A stretch of 64,000 nt of DNA from JAAYZQ01 sp034428935 (GTDB taxonomy: Bacteria > Chloroflexota > Anaerolineae > JAAYZQ01). Each line of letters starts with the position of its first letter. Position 1 is the stretch's first letter. The stretch is from the NCBI GenBank assembly GCA_034428935.1, contig DAOUHB010000020.1, forward strand, positions 13,792-77,791, written 5' to 3'. This document shows positions 35,054 to 43,308 of this stretch, in pieces. The notes under the pieces are model-generated. The model was not told the DNA's origin and made no database searches. It saw only the letters and a list, made by a program, of their open reading frames with translations. The translations under genes and the position numbers were made by a program.

Positions 35054-35508
35054 CTATCTTCTTTGCCGAGGGGTAGAATCTCGTCGCCGGCCGACACGGT
35101 GCCGCCCGTGACGATGCCGCAAAAGATGCCCTTGACGGGCAAGAGGGAGTGCCCCTGGAAGCTGTAGGTGTGGGCAATCTCCGGGGGCTTGCCCAACTGC
35201 TCGACCTCCAACACTACCTGGCTGCCCACCTGGAGCCGATCGCCAACTTGTAGCGCGCTGGTGTCGAGCCCTTCTGTGCTGAGGTTCTCCGCAAAGCTGC
35301 CCGGAACCGCGTCGATGCCCCACTCCCTGCTCGCCGCTTCGACTTCCTCCCAGGCCAGGAGGCTGATCTGCCAGCGTCCGGGTCGGGGCGGCCCGGCGTG
35401 GCTGTCGCCCACCAGCCCCCAGCCGGCGCGCAGCTCTCCGCGGCCCACGTCCGTCTTGGGCTCGTTCCTGTCGTCGCTCCGACACACAGCCTTGATCCTG
35501 CCTGCCAC
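35050..35508 (-). CDS. MOSC-domain protein
   Basis: A GTG start at 35508 with GGGAGGG six bases upstream gives 152 residues; the frame upstream is proline/arginine-rich and non-coding in character. AGRIKAVCRSDDRNEPK, GWGLVGDSHAG, VPGSFAENLSTEGLD and LQVGDRLQVG are typical of free-standing MOSC domains, related to the C-terminus of molybdenum-cofactor sulfurase. The Cys expected to carry sulfur is not obvious beyond that in KGIFCGIVTGG. It probably lies in one transcript with the YibE/F gene, 25 bases upstream. Its substrate is unknown. Confidence 0.8.
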   Translation of the reverse strand: MAGRIKAVCRSDDRNEPKTDVGRGELRAGWGLVGDSHAGPPRPGRWQISLLAWEEVEAASREWGIDAVPGSFAENLSTEGLDTSALQVGDRLQVGSQVVLEVEQLGKPPEIAHTYSFQGHSLLPVKGIFCGIVTGGTVSAGDEILPLGKEDS

Positions 35509-35533
35509 GATTTCCCTCCCGTCGTCGCGCGAA

Positions 35534-36718
35534 TTAGCCCACCGCCTGGCCCGCGCCGTCTGCCGGTGCCGCGCCCTGGCCTGCGCCCCGGCGCCGGGCG
35601 ACGGTCGCGGCCAGGACGCTGGTGAGGGGCACGCCCGCCAATAAGCCCAGGCTGCCCACAAGGGTACGGACAATCTCCTCGGCAATGATCTGCCGGTTGA
35701 GGGTCATGCCCAGGGGTTCGGCGTTGGCCGAGATGAGCAGCACCAGGGGAAGGGCGGCGCCCACGTAGGCCAGCAGCAGGGTATTGACCATGGCGGCGAT
35801 GTGGTCCCGGCCGATGACCATGCCGTGGCGCAGGAGAGCCAGCCAGGAGAGGTTCGGGTTGGCGCTGCTCAACTCGAAAAGGGCCGACGACTGGCCGATG
35901 GCCACGTCGTCGAGGGCGCCCAGGGTGCCGATGATGATGCCCGCCAGCAGCAGGCCCCGCGTGTCCAGGTGCACGCCGGCGACCTGGAGGAAGCTGGCCT
36001 CTTCGGCGCCAAAGCCCGAAAGCCGGGCCCAACCTACGAACCAGGCGGCCAGGAGGCCGGTGAGCACCAGGCTGAGGAGCAGGCCGGCCACAGCCACGTG
36101 GGTTTTGGACCGCCAGCCATAGACCAGGTAGAGGCTCACGGCCATCATGACCACCGAGCCGGTGACGGCGATGAACACCGGGTCGCGCCCCGCCAGGATC
36201 TGGGGCACGACGAACCAGATGACCATGGCCAGGCTGACGGCCATGCCCAGGAGCGAGCGCAAGCCCTGCCAGCGGCTGAGGAGCAGGGTTGCGGCCACGA
36301 ACAGCAGCGTGAGCCACACGAGGGGAGCACTGCGCACGTGGTCGGTGATGAAAAACAGGTCCTCGCCCTCGACCGAGCGCAGATGCTCGACAAAGACGCG
36401 GTCGCCGGCGGCAAAGAGCTGGCTTTCGTTGGTCACGGTCAGGAGCCCGTGCTCCACCTCCAGCTCCTGGCCCGACCAGAAACCGCCCTCCAGTCGCAGC
36501 CTCAGGCGCTGATAGGGTTGGGCAAACTCGCCCTCGCCGGCCACCCCTTCTTCCACGACCTCAAGGATGCGGCCGCGCAGGACCTCGCTCTCACCCGCGG
36601 CCAGATCGGCGCCGCCAGGCGCGGGCGCCTGGCGGCCGCCGATAGCGGCCAGCGCGGCAAAGATCAGGATGGCAATGACGCCGCCGACGATCCAGCCGGC
36701 ACGGTTGGAACGAAACAC
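35534..36718 (-). CDS. YibE/F-family membrane protein
   Basis: 394 residues. A first TM (about 8-28) is followed by an outer domain of about 100 residues with an OB-like VLRGRILEVVEEG start and VEHGLLTVTNES. Seven or eight TM segments then carry the YibE/F signature GTLGALDDVAIGQSSALFEL and GRDHIAAMVNTLLLAYVGAAL. The family's function is unproven; a transporter role has been proposed. The C-terminal tail is low-complexity Ala/Gly. Confidence 0.85.
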   Translation of the reverse strand: MFRSNRAGWIVGGVIAILIFAALAAIGGRQAPAPGGADLAAGESEVLRGRILEVVEEGVAGEGEFAQPYQRLRLRLEGGFWSGQELEVEHGLLTVTNESQLFAAGDRVFVEHLRSVEGEDLFFITDHVRSAPLVWLTLLFVAATLLLSRWQGLRSLLGMAVSLAMVIWFVVPQILAGRDPVFIAVTGSVVMMAVSLYLVYGWRSKTHVAVAGLLLSLVLTGLLAAWFVGWARLSGFGAEEASFLQVAGVHLDTRGLLLAGIIIGTLGALDDVAIGQSSALFELSSANPNLSWLALLRHGMVIGRDHIAAMVNTLLLAYVGAALPLVLLISANAEPLGMTLNRQIIAEEIVRTLVGSLGLLAGVPLTSVLAATVARRRGAGQGAAPADGAGQAVG

Positions 36719-36745
36719 GGCTCGCCCTTGGCTCTCCGGGCCTGG

Positions 36746-37795
36746 CTAGCCGGCGACGATTCGCCCGGCCAGTTCCCGGGCAATATCCGCGAACCCGTCG
36801 GCCGCATACTCCTCAATGCGTCCCGCGTCGCTCAGGCGAGCGATCTCCGGGTCGATGGGCATGCGCCCCAGGAGCGGAACGCCGATCTGGGCCGCCACGG
36901 CATCGGCGTGGCTGGGGCCAAAGATGTCGTAGCGCTTGCCCGTGTCGGGGCACTCGAAGTAGCTCATGTTCTCAATGAGGCCCAGGATGGGTGTCCCCAT
37001 CTGGCGGGCCATGTTGGCCGCTTTGCGCACCACCATGCCTGCCAGGTCCTGGGGCGAGGTGACCAGCACGATGCCCGAGATGGGCAGCGACTGCATGACC
37101 GTCAGCGATGCATCCGAAGTCCCGGGCGGCAGGTCCACCACGAGATAGTCCAGCGTCCCCCAGAAAATATCACCCCAGAACTGCTTGATAGCCCCACTCA
37201 CCAGCGGCCCGCGCCAGATGACGGCCATGTCTTCCTGCTGCAGGAGCAGATTGATGGACATGACGCTGATGCCGGTGCTGCTCTTGGGCGGCATGGGGCC
37301 CAGGGGACTCATGCCCAATTGCGCCCCCTGGGGCAGGAACATCTTTGGGATGCTGGGCCCGGTGATATCGGCGTCCAGAATGCCCACCTTGTTTCCCTCC
37401 TTCTGGAGGGCCATGGCCAACAGGCCGCTGACCAGCGACTTGCCCACGCCACCTTTGCCACTCATGACGGCCACCACGTGGCGGATCTCGTTCAAGTCCT
37501 CGACCGCGCCCTTTTCCGGGACGCCGATGCCGATGCGCCGCTTCTCTTCTTCGGTCATTTCGGTCAGCTCGACCTCGACGGCCTGGACGCCTTCCAGGGC
37601 GCCGACGGTGCCCTTGACGTCGTCGGTGATCTGGCCGCGCAGCGGGCAGCCGAGGGTCGTCAGGGCCAGGGTGATGCTCACCCGGCCGTCGTCAATGCGC
37701 ACCTCGCGGATCATGCCCAGCTCGATCAGACTGCGATGCAGCTCGGGATCCATCACGCCCTCAAGGGCCTTGCGTACTGCTGTTTCCGTTACCAC
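36746..37795 (-). CDS. mrp: Mrp/NBP35 (ApbC) family Fe-S carrier ATPase
   Basis: GTG start at 37795 behind GAGGGAGG; 349 residues. N-terminal MIP18/DUF59 domain (1-90) with TLGCPLRGQI, then the deviant Walker A VMSGKGGVGKSLVS and DADITGPSIPKM, DLPPGTSDASL and VTSPQDLAGMVV. The protein should hold and hand over iron-sulfur clusters. The usual Cys-x-x-Cys after MSYF is not intact: here it reads ECPDTGKRYDIFG, with Thr for the second Cys. The first Cys remains. Confidence 0.9.
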   Translation of the reverse strand: MVTETAVRKALEGVMDPELHRSLIELGMIREVRIDDGRVSITLALTTLGCPLRGQITDDVKGTVGALEGVQAVEVELTEMTEEEKRRIGIGVPEKGAVEDLNEIRHVVAVMSGKGGVGKSLVSGLLAMALQKEGNKVGILDADITGPSIPKMFLPQGAQLGMSPLGPMPPKSSTGISVMSINLLLQQEDMAVIWRGPLVSGAIKQFWGDIFWGTLDYLVVDLPPGTSDASLTVMQSLPISGIVLVTSPQDLAGMVVRKAANMARQMGTPILGLIENMSYFECPDTGKRYDIFGPSHADAVAAQIGVPLLGRMPIDPEIARLSDAGRIEEYAADGFADIARELAGRIVAG

Positions 37796-37841
37796 CTTGC
37801 CTCCCTCTATACCATTGGTCTAGCGATTTTGTGGTCCACCC

Positions 37842-38234
37842 TCACTGGTGGAACTCCATGTGGTTATCGTACATTTCCAGGAAATGATGCAGCACCCGGT
37901 CGGTCTCGCGCAGATCGAGCACCCAGGCGGCCAGGAAGTCGTCGCCCGCCTCTGTAAGGCGGTAACAGCGCCGCGCCGGGCCGCCGCCCTCCGTCTGCCA
38001 GCGGGAAGTGACGAGGCCGCGCTCTTCCAGGACGCGCAGGACGCGATAGACAGTGCTAGAGTCGACCGGGTTCTGCTCGAAGCCAAATTGCTTCAGGCCT
38101 TCCAGGAGCTCGTAGCCGTGAACCTCGCGGCAGTGCAGCAGCATCAACAGGCAAGGCTCCAGGAAGCGATGGATACGCCTCGGACAGGCTTCCTCTTGCC
38201 CTTCAGTTCCCCGGGCACGTCGACCAGCAGGCAT
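37842..38234 (-). CDS. PadR-family transcriptional regulator
   Basis: The start at 38234 (130 residues) follows GGAAGGTG and lies behind a clear promoter, which excludes longer upstream starts. A winged-helix domain holds EPCLLMLLHCREVHGYELLE, SSTVYRVLRVLEERGLV and RRCYRLTEAGDDFL, the PadR consensus. A short C-terminal helical segment (DRVLHHFLEMYDNH) is the dimerisation part. PadR proteins repress nearby detoxification or transport genes and often themselves. The target is not evident; mrp is the neighbour on the same strand, 46 bases further on. Confidence 0.88.
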   Translation of the reverse strand: MPAGRRARGTEGQEEACPRRIHRFLEPCLLMLLHCREVHGYELLEGLKQFGFEQNPVDSSTVYRVLRVLEERGLVTSRWQTEGGGPARRCYRLTEAGDDFLAAWVLDLRETDRVLHHFLEMYDNHMEFHQ

Positions 38235-38277
38235 GTTTGTCACCTTCCATTTCCCGCTATGTGCATTATCCCGATAG

Positions 38278-38306
38278 ATCATACGCCAATTTTTGCCTGG
38301 CGTCAA
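38278..38306 (-). promoter_or_regulatory. Sigma70-type promoter for the PadR gene
   Basis: On the minus strand TTGACG (38306-38301), a 17-base spacer, then TATGAT (38283-38278). The predicted start is near 38271, leaving a leader of about 37 bases. It is embedded just after the end of the esterase gene. Confidence 0.65.
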
Positions 38307-38368
38307 GAACGGGGGAGGGTGAGGCGCTACGTACCGCCGGGAAACGAATCCCGGCCGCTGTCTCGCGC

Positions 38369-39313
38369 CTAGGGCGTGTCGAGCCGGTAGCGGGCAAAGA
38401 ACTGCCACATGATCTCGCTGGCGTCAAGATCCCTGCTTGTTTTGCCCACGAAGGGAAGGGGCCTGCCGCCAGGCCAGGTGTGGCCGCCGCCCTCGATGGT
38501 GTAAAAGACCACCTCGACGCCGGCCTCGCAGCCGGTGTAGCGGACGCCGCTGGTGTCGCCGGAGGGCGGGATGGACTCGGGCTCCGGAGCGCAGCCGTTG
38601 CGCGCGGCCCAGTTGGCCGTCCACTCAGGGGCAGGCAGGTAGGAAAAGGACCGGCGTGGCAGATCCGGCCCCTGCGAGGAGCCCCGGTAGTCCACCACGG
38701 GGTCGTCGGTCCCGTGAAAGGCCACAATGGGCACCGGCCGTGAAGGCGTACAGCCGTCCGGCAGCTCGGCCACGGGCGCGGCCACCATGCCCGCCGCGGC
38801 CACCAGGTCCGCGGCCTGGCACGCCAGGCGATGGGTCATGGCCCCGCCATTGGACAGGCCGTTGACGTAGACGCGCTGCCGATCGATGCTCACCATGCCC
38901 TCCACCTCGGCGACGAGGTCGCGCAGGAACTGGACATCGGGGGCGCCCCAGCGCAGCGGCGTGCCCGTGCCCTGGGGATAGACGACGATCAGTCCCTCGC
39001 GGTCGGCAATTTCGTTCCACCCGGTGATCATCTCGTGGAGTCGGGGCCGCTCGGCGAGTCCGTGAAGGCTGAGGACGAGGGGCACCGGCTCCGCAGGCAA
39101 CCCGCCCTTGGGCAGGTGGAGAAGATAACATCGTTCCTGCCCAAGGGATACGAGCGTTCGCACCGACGTACCAGGCTGCGGCGGGCCCGTGTCCGGCCGG
39201 TTGCAGGCGCCGGAGGGACCGGTGAACCGGACTGCCAGAACCACCGCACCGGCGGCCAGGGCCAACAGCAGGAGCAGGAGCCCCAGGCAGCAACAACCTC
39301 GCCGGCGCATCAT
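38369..39313 (-). CDS. Exported PHB-depolymerase/feruloyl-esterase-family hydrolase (LpqC-like)
   Basis: 314 residues. An N-terminal hydrophobic segment (about 8-28) rich in Cys and Leu acts as a signal or anchor. The alpha/beta hydrolase core has LVLSLHGLAERP, the nucleophile elbow NGLSNGGAMTHRL, the acid probably in HGTDDPVVDY and the His in GGGHTWPGGRP. These match the esterase/PHB depolymerase family. The natural substrate is unknown; ester-linked polymers outside the cell are likely. It starts 7 bases after recN ends and is probably co-transcribed with it. Confidence 0.85.
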   Translation of the reverse strand: MMRRRGCCCLGLLLLLLALAAGAVVLAVRFTGPSGACNRPDTGPPQPGTSVRTLVSLGQERCYLLHLPKGGLPAEPVPLVLSLHGLAERPRLHEMITGWNEIADREGLIVVYPQGTGTPLRWGAPDVQFLRDLVAEVEGMVSIDRQRVYVNGLSNGGAMTHRLACQAADLVAAAGMVAAPVAELPDGCTPSRPVPIVAFHGTDDPVVDYRGSSQGPDLPRRSFSYLPAPEWTANWAARNGCAPEPESIPPSGDTSGVRYTGCEAGVEVVFYTIEGGGHTWPGGRPLPFVGKTSRDLDASEIMWQFFARYRLDTP

Positions 39314-39319
39314 CGGAGG

Positions 39320-41092
39320 CTAGCGGACCTTGTCGGCCCGGCTGGAGGCCAGCATCTCCACGGCGCTGGCCCGGGTCAGTTCGGTCACGGCGCCGAGCAT
39401 GCCTGCCATCTCTTCCTCCAGGGCCTTGCCCTCCAGGGCCTCGACGCTGGTGACGGTTCGCCCGCCGACGACGCCCTTGGTCACGTGAAGGTGCACGTCG
39501 CCATAGCTCGCGAGCTGGGGCAGGTGGGTAACGCACAACACCTGGTGGCAACGCACCAGGTCGCCATCGCCGCGGGTCAATCCCCACAGCTTGTGGCCCA
39601 CGACGCCGCCCACGCGCCCGCCGATGCCGGCGTCGATCTCGTCGAAAATGAGGGTCGGCGTGCGGTCGGCCTGGGCGAGCACGGTCTTGAGGGCCAGCAT
39701 GAGGCGCGAGGTCTCGCCGCCAGAGGCGATGCGGATGAGAGGCTTTAGCGGCTCGCCGACGTTGGGCGCCACCAGGAACTCGACGCGGTCCAGACCGCTG
39801 GAATCAAAGGCGATGCGCTGGCCCTGGGCCCCGTTGCGGCCCGCCTCGTCCACGTAGGTACCCTCCGGGTCGTCGCGCCAGGCCAGGTCGACGCCAAAGC
39901 GGGCTCGCGCCATGCTCAGCTCGTCCAGCTCAGCCTCGATGCCCGCTGCCAGCCGCCGCCCGGCCTCCTCCCGCTGCCGCGAAAGCTCGCTGCCCAGCCG
40001 GCCGATCTCGTGCAGCAGCCGATCCTCCTCGGCTTCCAGCTCGGCGATGCGCTCTTCGCTGTGCTCGATGGTCTCCAGCTCCTGGCGGGCGCGCTCGGCA
40101 AAGGCCAGGACGTCCGCGATGCTGTCGCCGTATTTCCGCTGGAGGTTGTGGAGTAACGACAGGCGCTCTTCCACCTGGTTCAGGCGCCTGGGGTTGAATT
40201 CGACCTGGTCGCGGTATTCGCGCACCTGCTCGGCCAGGTCTTCGAGCTGGTAGCCCACCTGCTCGGACGTCTCGGCCAGGGCCGATGTCGATGGGTCCAG
40301 GCGTAGCAGGCCCGCCAAGGCCAGCGCCGCGGCCTGGAGCAGGTCCACCGCCGAGGCCTGGTCCTCGCCGCTCTCGTAAAGGGCCGTAAAGGCCTCCTGC
40401 GCCAGCGCCTGGAGCTGCTCGGCGTTGGCCAGGCGAGTCCGCTCCGTGCCCAGCTCCTGGTCCTCGCCGGGCTCCAGGCGGGCGGCGTCGATCTCGCTCA
40501 CCTGATACTGGAGAAGATCGGTGCGGCGGGCAAGCTCGCGCTCGTCGCGGCGCAGGCTGCTTAGCTCTCGACGCACGGCGCGCAGCTCGGCCACCCGGTC
40601 CGCCACCTCCTGGCGCAGAGGCCACAGACCACCATAGCGATCCAGCAGGTCGGCGTGCTCGCGCACGCGCATGAGCGACAGGTGCTCCGTCTGTCCGTGA
40701 ATATCCACCAGGCATTCGCCCACGCTCTGCAGGCTTTTGAGGGCCACCGCCCGGCCGTTGATGCGGCAGATGTTCCGCCCTTCCTTCCGGATCTCCCTGG
40801 AGAGCACCAGGATGCCCGGCTCGTCCCCTTCCAGGCCGTCGGCCTCCAGCATGGGCTCCACGGCCGCCCGTGCCTCGGCATCCAGCCGGAAGACGCCCTC
40901 CACCGAAGCACGGCCGGCGCCGGCGCGGATGAGGCCGGCGTCGCCGCGGCCGCCCAGGAGCAGGCTCACAGCGTCGACAATGATCGACTTGCCCGCTCCG
41001 GTCTCGCCCGTCAAGACATTGAGCCCCTCGCCAAAGCGCAGGTGCAGCTCGTCAATGATGGCAAAGTCGCGAATCGTCAACTCGACAAGCAC
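39320..41092 (-). CDS. recN: DNA repair protein RecN
   Basis: GTG start at 41092 behind GGGGGGA; 590 residues, near the family's usual length. The N-terminal half has LTIRDFAIIDELHLRF and Walker A LTGETGAGKSIIVDAVSLL, then long coiled-coil arms (about 170-390). The C-terminal half has the ABC signature RIASGGETSRLMLALK, Walker B TLIFDEIDAGIGG and VTHLPQLASYGD. RecN is an SMC-like ATPase for double-strand-break repair. No SOS box is evident upstream. Confidence 0.95.
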   Translation of the reverse strand: MLVELTIRDFAIIDELHLRFGEGLNVLTGETGAGKSIIVDAVSLLLGGRGDAGLIRAGAGRASVEGVFRLDAEARAAVEPMLEADGLEGDEPGILVLSREIRKEGRNICRINGRAVALKSLQSVGECLVDIHGQTEHLSLMRVREHADLLDRYGGLWPLRQEVADRVAELRAVRRELSSLRRDERELARRTDLLQYQVSEIDAARLEPGEDQELGTERTRLANAEQLQALAQEAFTALYESGEDQASAVDLLQAAALALAGLLRLDPSTSALAETSEQVGYQLEDLAEQVREYRDQVEFNPRRLNQVEERLSLLHNLQRKYGDSIADVLAFAERARQELETIEHSEERIAELEAEEDRLLHEIGRLGSELSRQREEAGRRLAAGIEAELDELSMARARFGVDLAWRDDPEGTYVDEAGRNGAQGQRIAFDSSGLDRVEFLVAPNVGEPLKPLIRIASGGETSRLMLALKTVLAQADRTPTLIFDEIDAGIGGRVGGVVGHKLWGLTRGDGDLVRCHQVLCVTHLPQLASYGDVHLHVTKGVVGGRTVTSVEALEGKALEEEMAGMLGAVTELTRASAVEMLASSRADKVR

Positions 41093-41125
41093 AGGTCCCC
41101 CCGTTCTAGCGCCGGTGAGCGTTGG

Positions 41126-41956
41126 TCAGCGCAGGCGGGCAGCAGCCGCGCCAACGGCGAGCACCAGAAAGAGCCCGGAGATCAACAGGCTCCAAATGGA
41201 CCCCAGCGAAAGGAGCAGCGCCGGGATGGCGCCCACCACCATGCTGACCGCGACCACCGCCGCCAGGTAACGGCTTCGCCGCCGCCGCACGACAAAGCGC
41301 ACGGCCTCGGCGATGGCGATACCGATCGTGGGGCCCAGGATGAGGGCAAAGAACCAGAAGCCGATGGCGCTCATCAAGAAGCTGGCAAGGCCGCCCAGCA
41401 CCAGGGCAACGGCGCCGCCCAGGACGTAATCGAGGGCGCCGCCGGTGTAGAAAACAGCCTGCTGCTGGCCCAGGCACTCGCGGCAGCGATAGCCGACGGG
41501 CGTCAGCTTGGCGCAGCGGGTGCAGATGGGCTTGCCGCAGCGGTTGCAGCGAAGCATGGTCTCGACGTTGGGGTGGTTGGCGCAGTAGAGAACCTCGTCG
41601 TCGGGGTTGAGCTCGTCGGGCGGGGGCGGGCCCACGGCCTCGTCCAGGCGGCGCGACGCAGCGGCAAGGACGGCCTCCAGCTCGTCCTCGGCGGTCGCGG
41701 GCGGATCCTCGTCCAGCATTTCGAGGCCCAGGCGCGCCTGCTCGTTGCCTGGCTCCAGGTCAAGCGCCGTCTGGAAGCAGGCCCGCTTTCGGGCAGGATC
41801 GTCTTCCACGCCCGCCAGGTCCAGCCATGCTTCCACGTTTCCCGGGTCCAGGGCTACGGCCTCGCGCAGATATCCACGCGCCTCATCGCGGCGCCCCACG
41901 CGGGCCGCGGCCTGACCCCGGCGCATCAGTTCCGTTGCCTGCAAAGAATCGCTCAT
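41126..41956 (-). CDS. TPR - B-box-type zinc finger - four-TM membrane protein
   Basis: 276 residues. About 5-90 hold TPR-like helices (ARVGRRDEARGYLREAVAL, ACFQTALDLEPGNEQARLGL), then an acidic linker. A Cys/His cluster (about 125-165) reads YCANHPNVETMLRCNRCGKP with CTRCAK and YRCRECLG, a B-box-like zinc finger. Four hydrophobic segments fill 175-275, with a basic RRRRSR loop in the middle. Its function is unknown. It has its own promoter and precedes recN on the same strand. Confidence 0.78.
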   Translation of the reverse strand: MSDSLQATELMRRGQAAARVGRRDEARGYLREAVALDPGNVEAWLDLAGVEDDPARKRACFQTALDLEPGNEQARLGLEMLDEDPPATAEDELEAVLAAASRRLDEAVGPPPPDELNPDDEVLYCANHPNVETMLRCNRCGKPICTRCAKLTPVGYRCRECLGQQQAVFYTGGALDYVLGGAVALVLGGLASFLMSAIGFWFFALILGPTIGIAIAEAVRFVVRRRRSRYLAAVVAVSMVVGAIPALLLSLGSIWSLLISGLFLVLAVGAAAARLR

Positions 41957-41984
41957 CCGGTCCTACTCCTACCTGATTGCTCCG

Positions 41985-42013
41985 ATTTTACACTGAAACA
42001 GACGTTCGGTCAA
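41985..42013 (-). promoter_or_regulatory. Sigma70-type promoter for the TPR/zinc-finger gene
   Basis: On the minus strand TTGACC (42013-42008), a 17-base spacer, then TAAAAT (41990-41985). The predicted start is near 41978, 22 bases before the ATG at 41956, with GGAG in the leader. Confidence 0.6.
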
Positions 42014-42058
42014 GTAAGTACGCTTACCGGCCGCCAATTTCCCCCGCGCGCGGGGCAG

Positions 42059-43129
42059 TTACCGTCCTTCTTCCGCAGGAGGGGCCTTGTCGGCGGCCAG
42101 GGTGCGCCTTGTAAGCCAGGCGAGAAACAACAGCGTGACGAGCCCCAGGAGGAGCAGGACAATAAGCTTGAGCAGGCGCGAGTCGATGATCAGGGCCGCG
42201 GCTCCCAGGACGATGCAGTAGCCGTAGTAGAGGAGCAGCACCCGGCGCCCGCCGAGGCCCAGATCGAGGAGCCGAAAATGCAGGTGGCGTCGATCGGCGT
42301 GACCGATGGACTGCCCGGCTCGCAGCCGGCTAAAAATGAGCCATGCCACGTCGACGATGGGGATGCTCAGGACCAGGAGAAGGAGCGCGACTTTGGCGCC
42401 CGCGGCGATGCCCAGGGTGGCGATGGCATAGCCCAGGACCATGGACCCCGACCCCAGGAAAACGCGCGCCGGCGGAAGGTTAAAGGGCAGAAATCCGAGG
42501 GTGGCACCCAGGAGGGCCAGGGGCAAAAGGGCAACACTGTACTGCCCTTCCCGTAGCATGTGCACCGCCAGGACGGCGCTGACGATGGCGCCCACGCCTG
42601 CCGCCAGGCCGTCGATGCCGTCCAGAAAGTTGACGGTGTTGACCATCCCCATGATCCAGAACGTGGTGATGACCACCACCAGGAGGTAGGAGGGAAAGAT
42701 GTACAGCTCGTCGGTGAAGGGGTTCATCACCCGTTCGATGAATACCAGGAACAGGATGGCTATCAAGGCCGCCACCGCCTGGGCCACGTACTGGGGCCCG
42801 GGGCGCAGCTCAAACCGATCGTCCAGGTGGCCGATGACAAACAGAAATGTCGTGCCCACGACGATACCCACAAAGCGAATCAGCTCGTTGGGGTCCTGGC
42901 GAGGCACGGGCAACCATTGAGACAGGAGTGCGGCAGCCATGAAGGCGGCAAAGAGGGCCACACCGCCGGTGCGAGGAATCGCCCCTTTGTGGTGCCGGCG
43001 GGGACCCGGCAGGTCCACCAGCCCCTGCCTGCGGCCCCAGGCGGCAGCCAGGGGCGTGCCGGCGAGGGCCACCAGCAGAGCCACACCAAAAACCAGGACG
43101 AACGGCCACCACGCCACTTCTCCGACCAT
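42059..43129 (-). CDS. MraY/WecA-family glycan-lipid transferase (second copy)
   Basis: The start at 43129 (356 residues) coincides with the predicted transcription start; upstream in-frame codons lie within the promoter. About ten TM segments. Signatures are DLPGPRRHHKGAIPRTGG, GHLDDRFELRP, NTVNFLDGIDGLAAG, FLGSGSMVLGY and the cytoplasmic HADRRHLHFRLLDLG. This is a WecA/TagO-like UDP-HexNAc:polyprenyl-phosphate transferase rather than MraY. The FMGDAGS motif is changed to FLGSGSM, losing the Asp. It is divergent from the five-PAS kinase gene. Confidence 0.87.
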   Translation of the reverse strand: MVGEVAWWPFVLVFGVALLVALAGTPLAAAWGRRQGLVDLPGPRRHHKGAIPRTGGVALFAAFMAAALLSQWLPVPRQDPNELIRFVGIVVGTTFLFVIGHLDDRFELRPGPQYVAQAVAALIAILFLVFIERVMNPFTDELYIFPSYLLVVVITTFWIMGMVNTVNFLDGIDGLAAGVGAIVSAVLAVHMLREGQYSVALLPLALLGATLGFLPFNLPPARVFLGSGSMVLGYAIATLGIAAGAKVALLLLVLSIPIVDVAWLIFSRLRAGQSIGHADRRHLHFRLLDLGLGGRRVLLLYYGYCIVLGAAALIIDSRLLKLIVLLLLGLVTLLFLAWLTRRTLAADKAPPAEEGR

Positions 43130-43135
43130 GGCTCC

Positions 43136-43164
43136 ATTGTACGCCATCTTGCCCCGGATGGCAA
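43136..43164 (-). promoter_or_regulatory. Promoter of the second WecA-like gene; predicted leaderless transcript
   Basis: On the minus strand TTGCCA (43164-43159), a 17-base spacer, TACAAT (43141-43136), six bases (GGAGCC), then the ATG at 43129. The last base of the -10 at -7 puts +1 on the A of the ATG. Confidence 0.6.
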
Positions 43165-43237
43165 AACCCGGGTGGGCGTTCTGCCGCTGATGTGCCGGCG
43201 GAACAACCGAAGCGGTGTCCCCGAACGAAGGGTGTCT

Positions 43238-43266
43238 TTGTCTCAGGACAGCAAATGTGCTATAAT
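43238..43266 (+). promoter_or_regulatory. Sigma70-type promoter for the five-PAS histidine kinase
   Basis: TTGTCT (43238-43243), a 17-base spacer, TATAAT (43261-43266) with extended TGC. The predicted start is near 43273, giving a 36-base leader. It is divergent from the WecA-like gene. Confidence 0.65.
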
Positions 43267-43308
43267 CGTTGGGCAAATCCAGCGAAAGGATCGGAGCTGG
43301 GCAACGAG

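Noticed and set aside
35801..37957. A 718-codon plus-strand frame opposite the YibE/F and Mrp genes
   Set aside because: His/Gln/Asp-rich antisense composition, no domain, no ribosome site; both real genes are on the minus strand.
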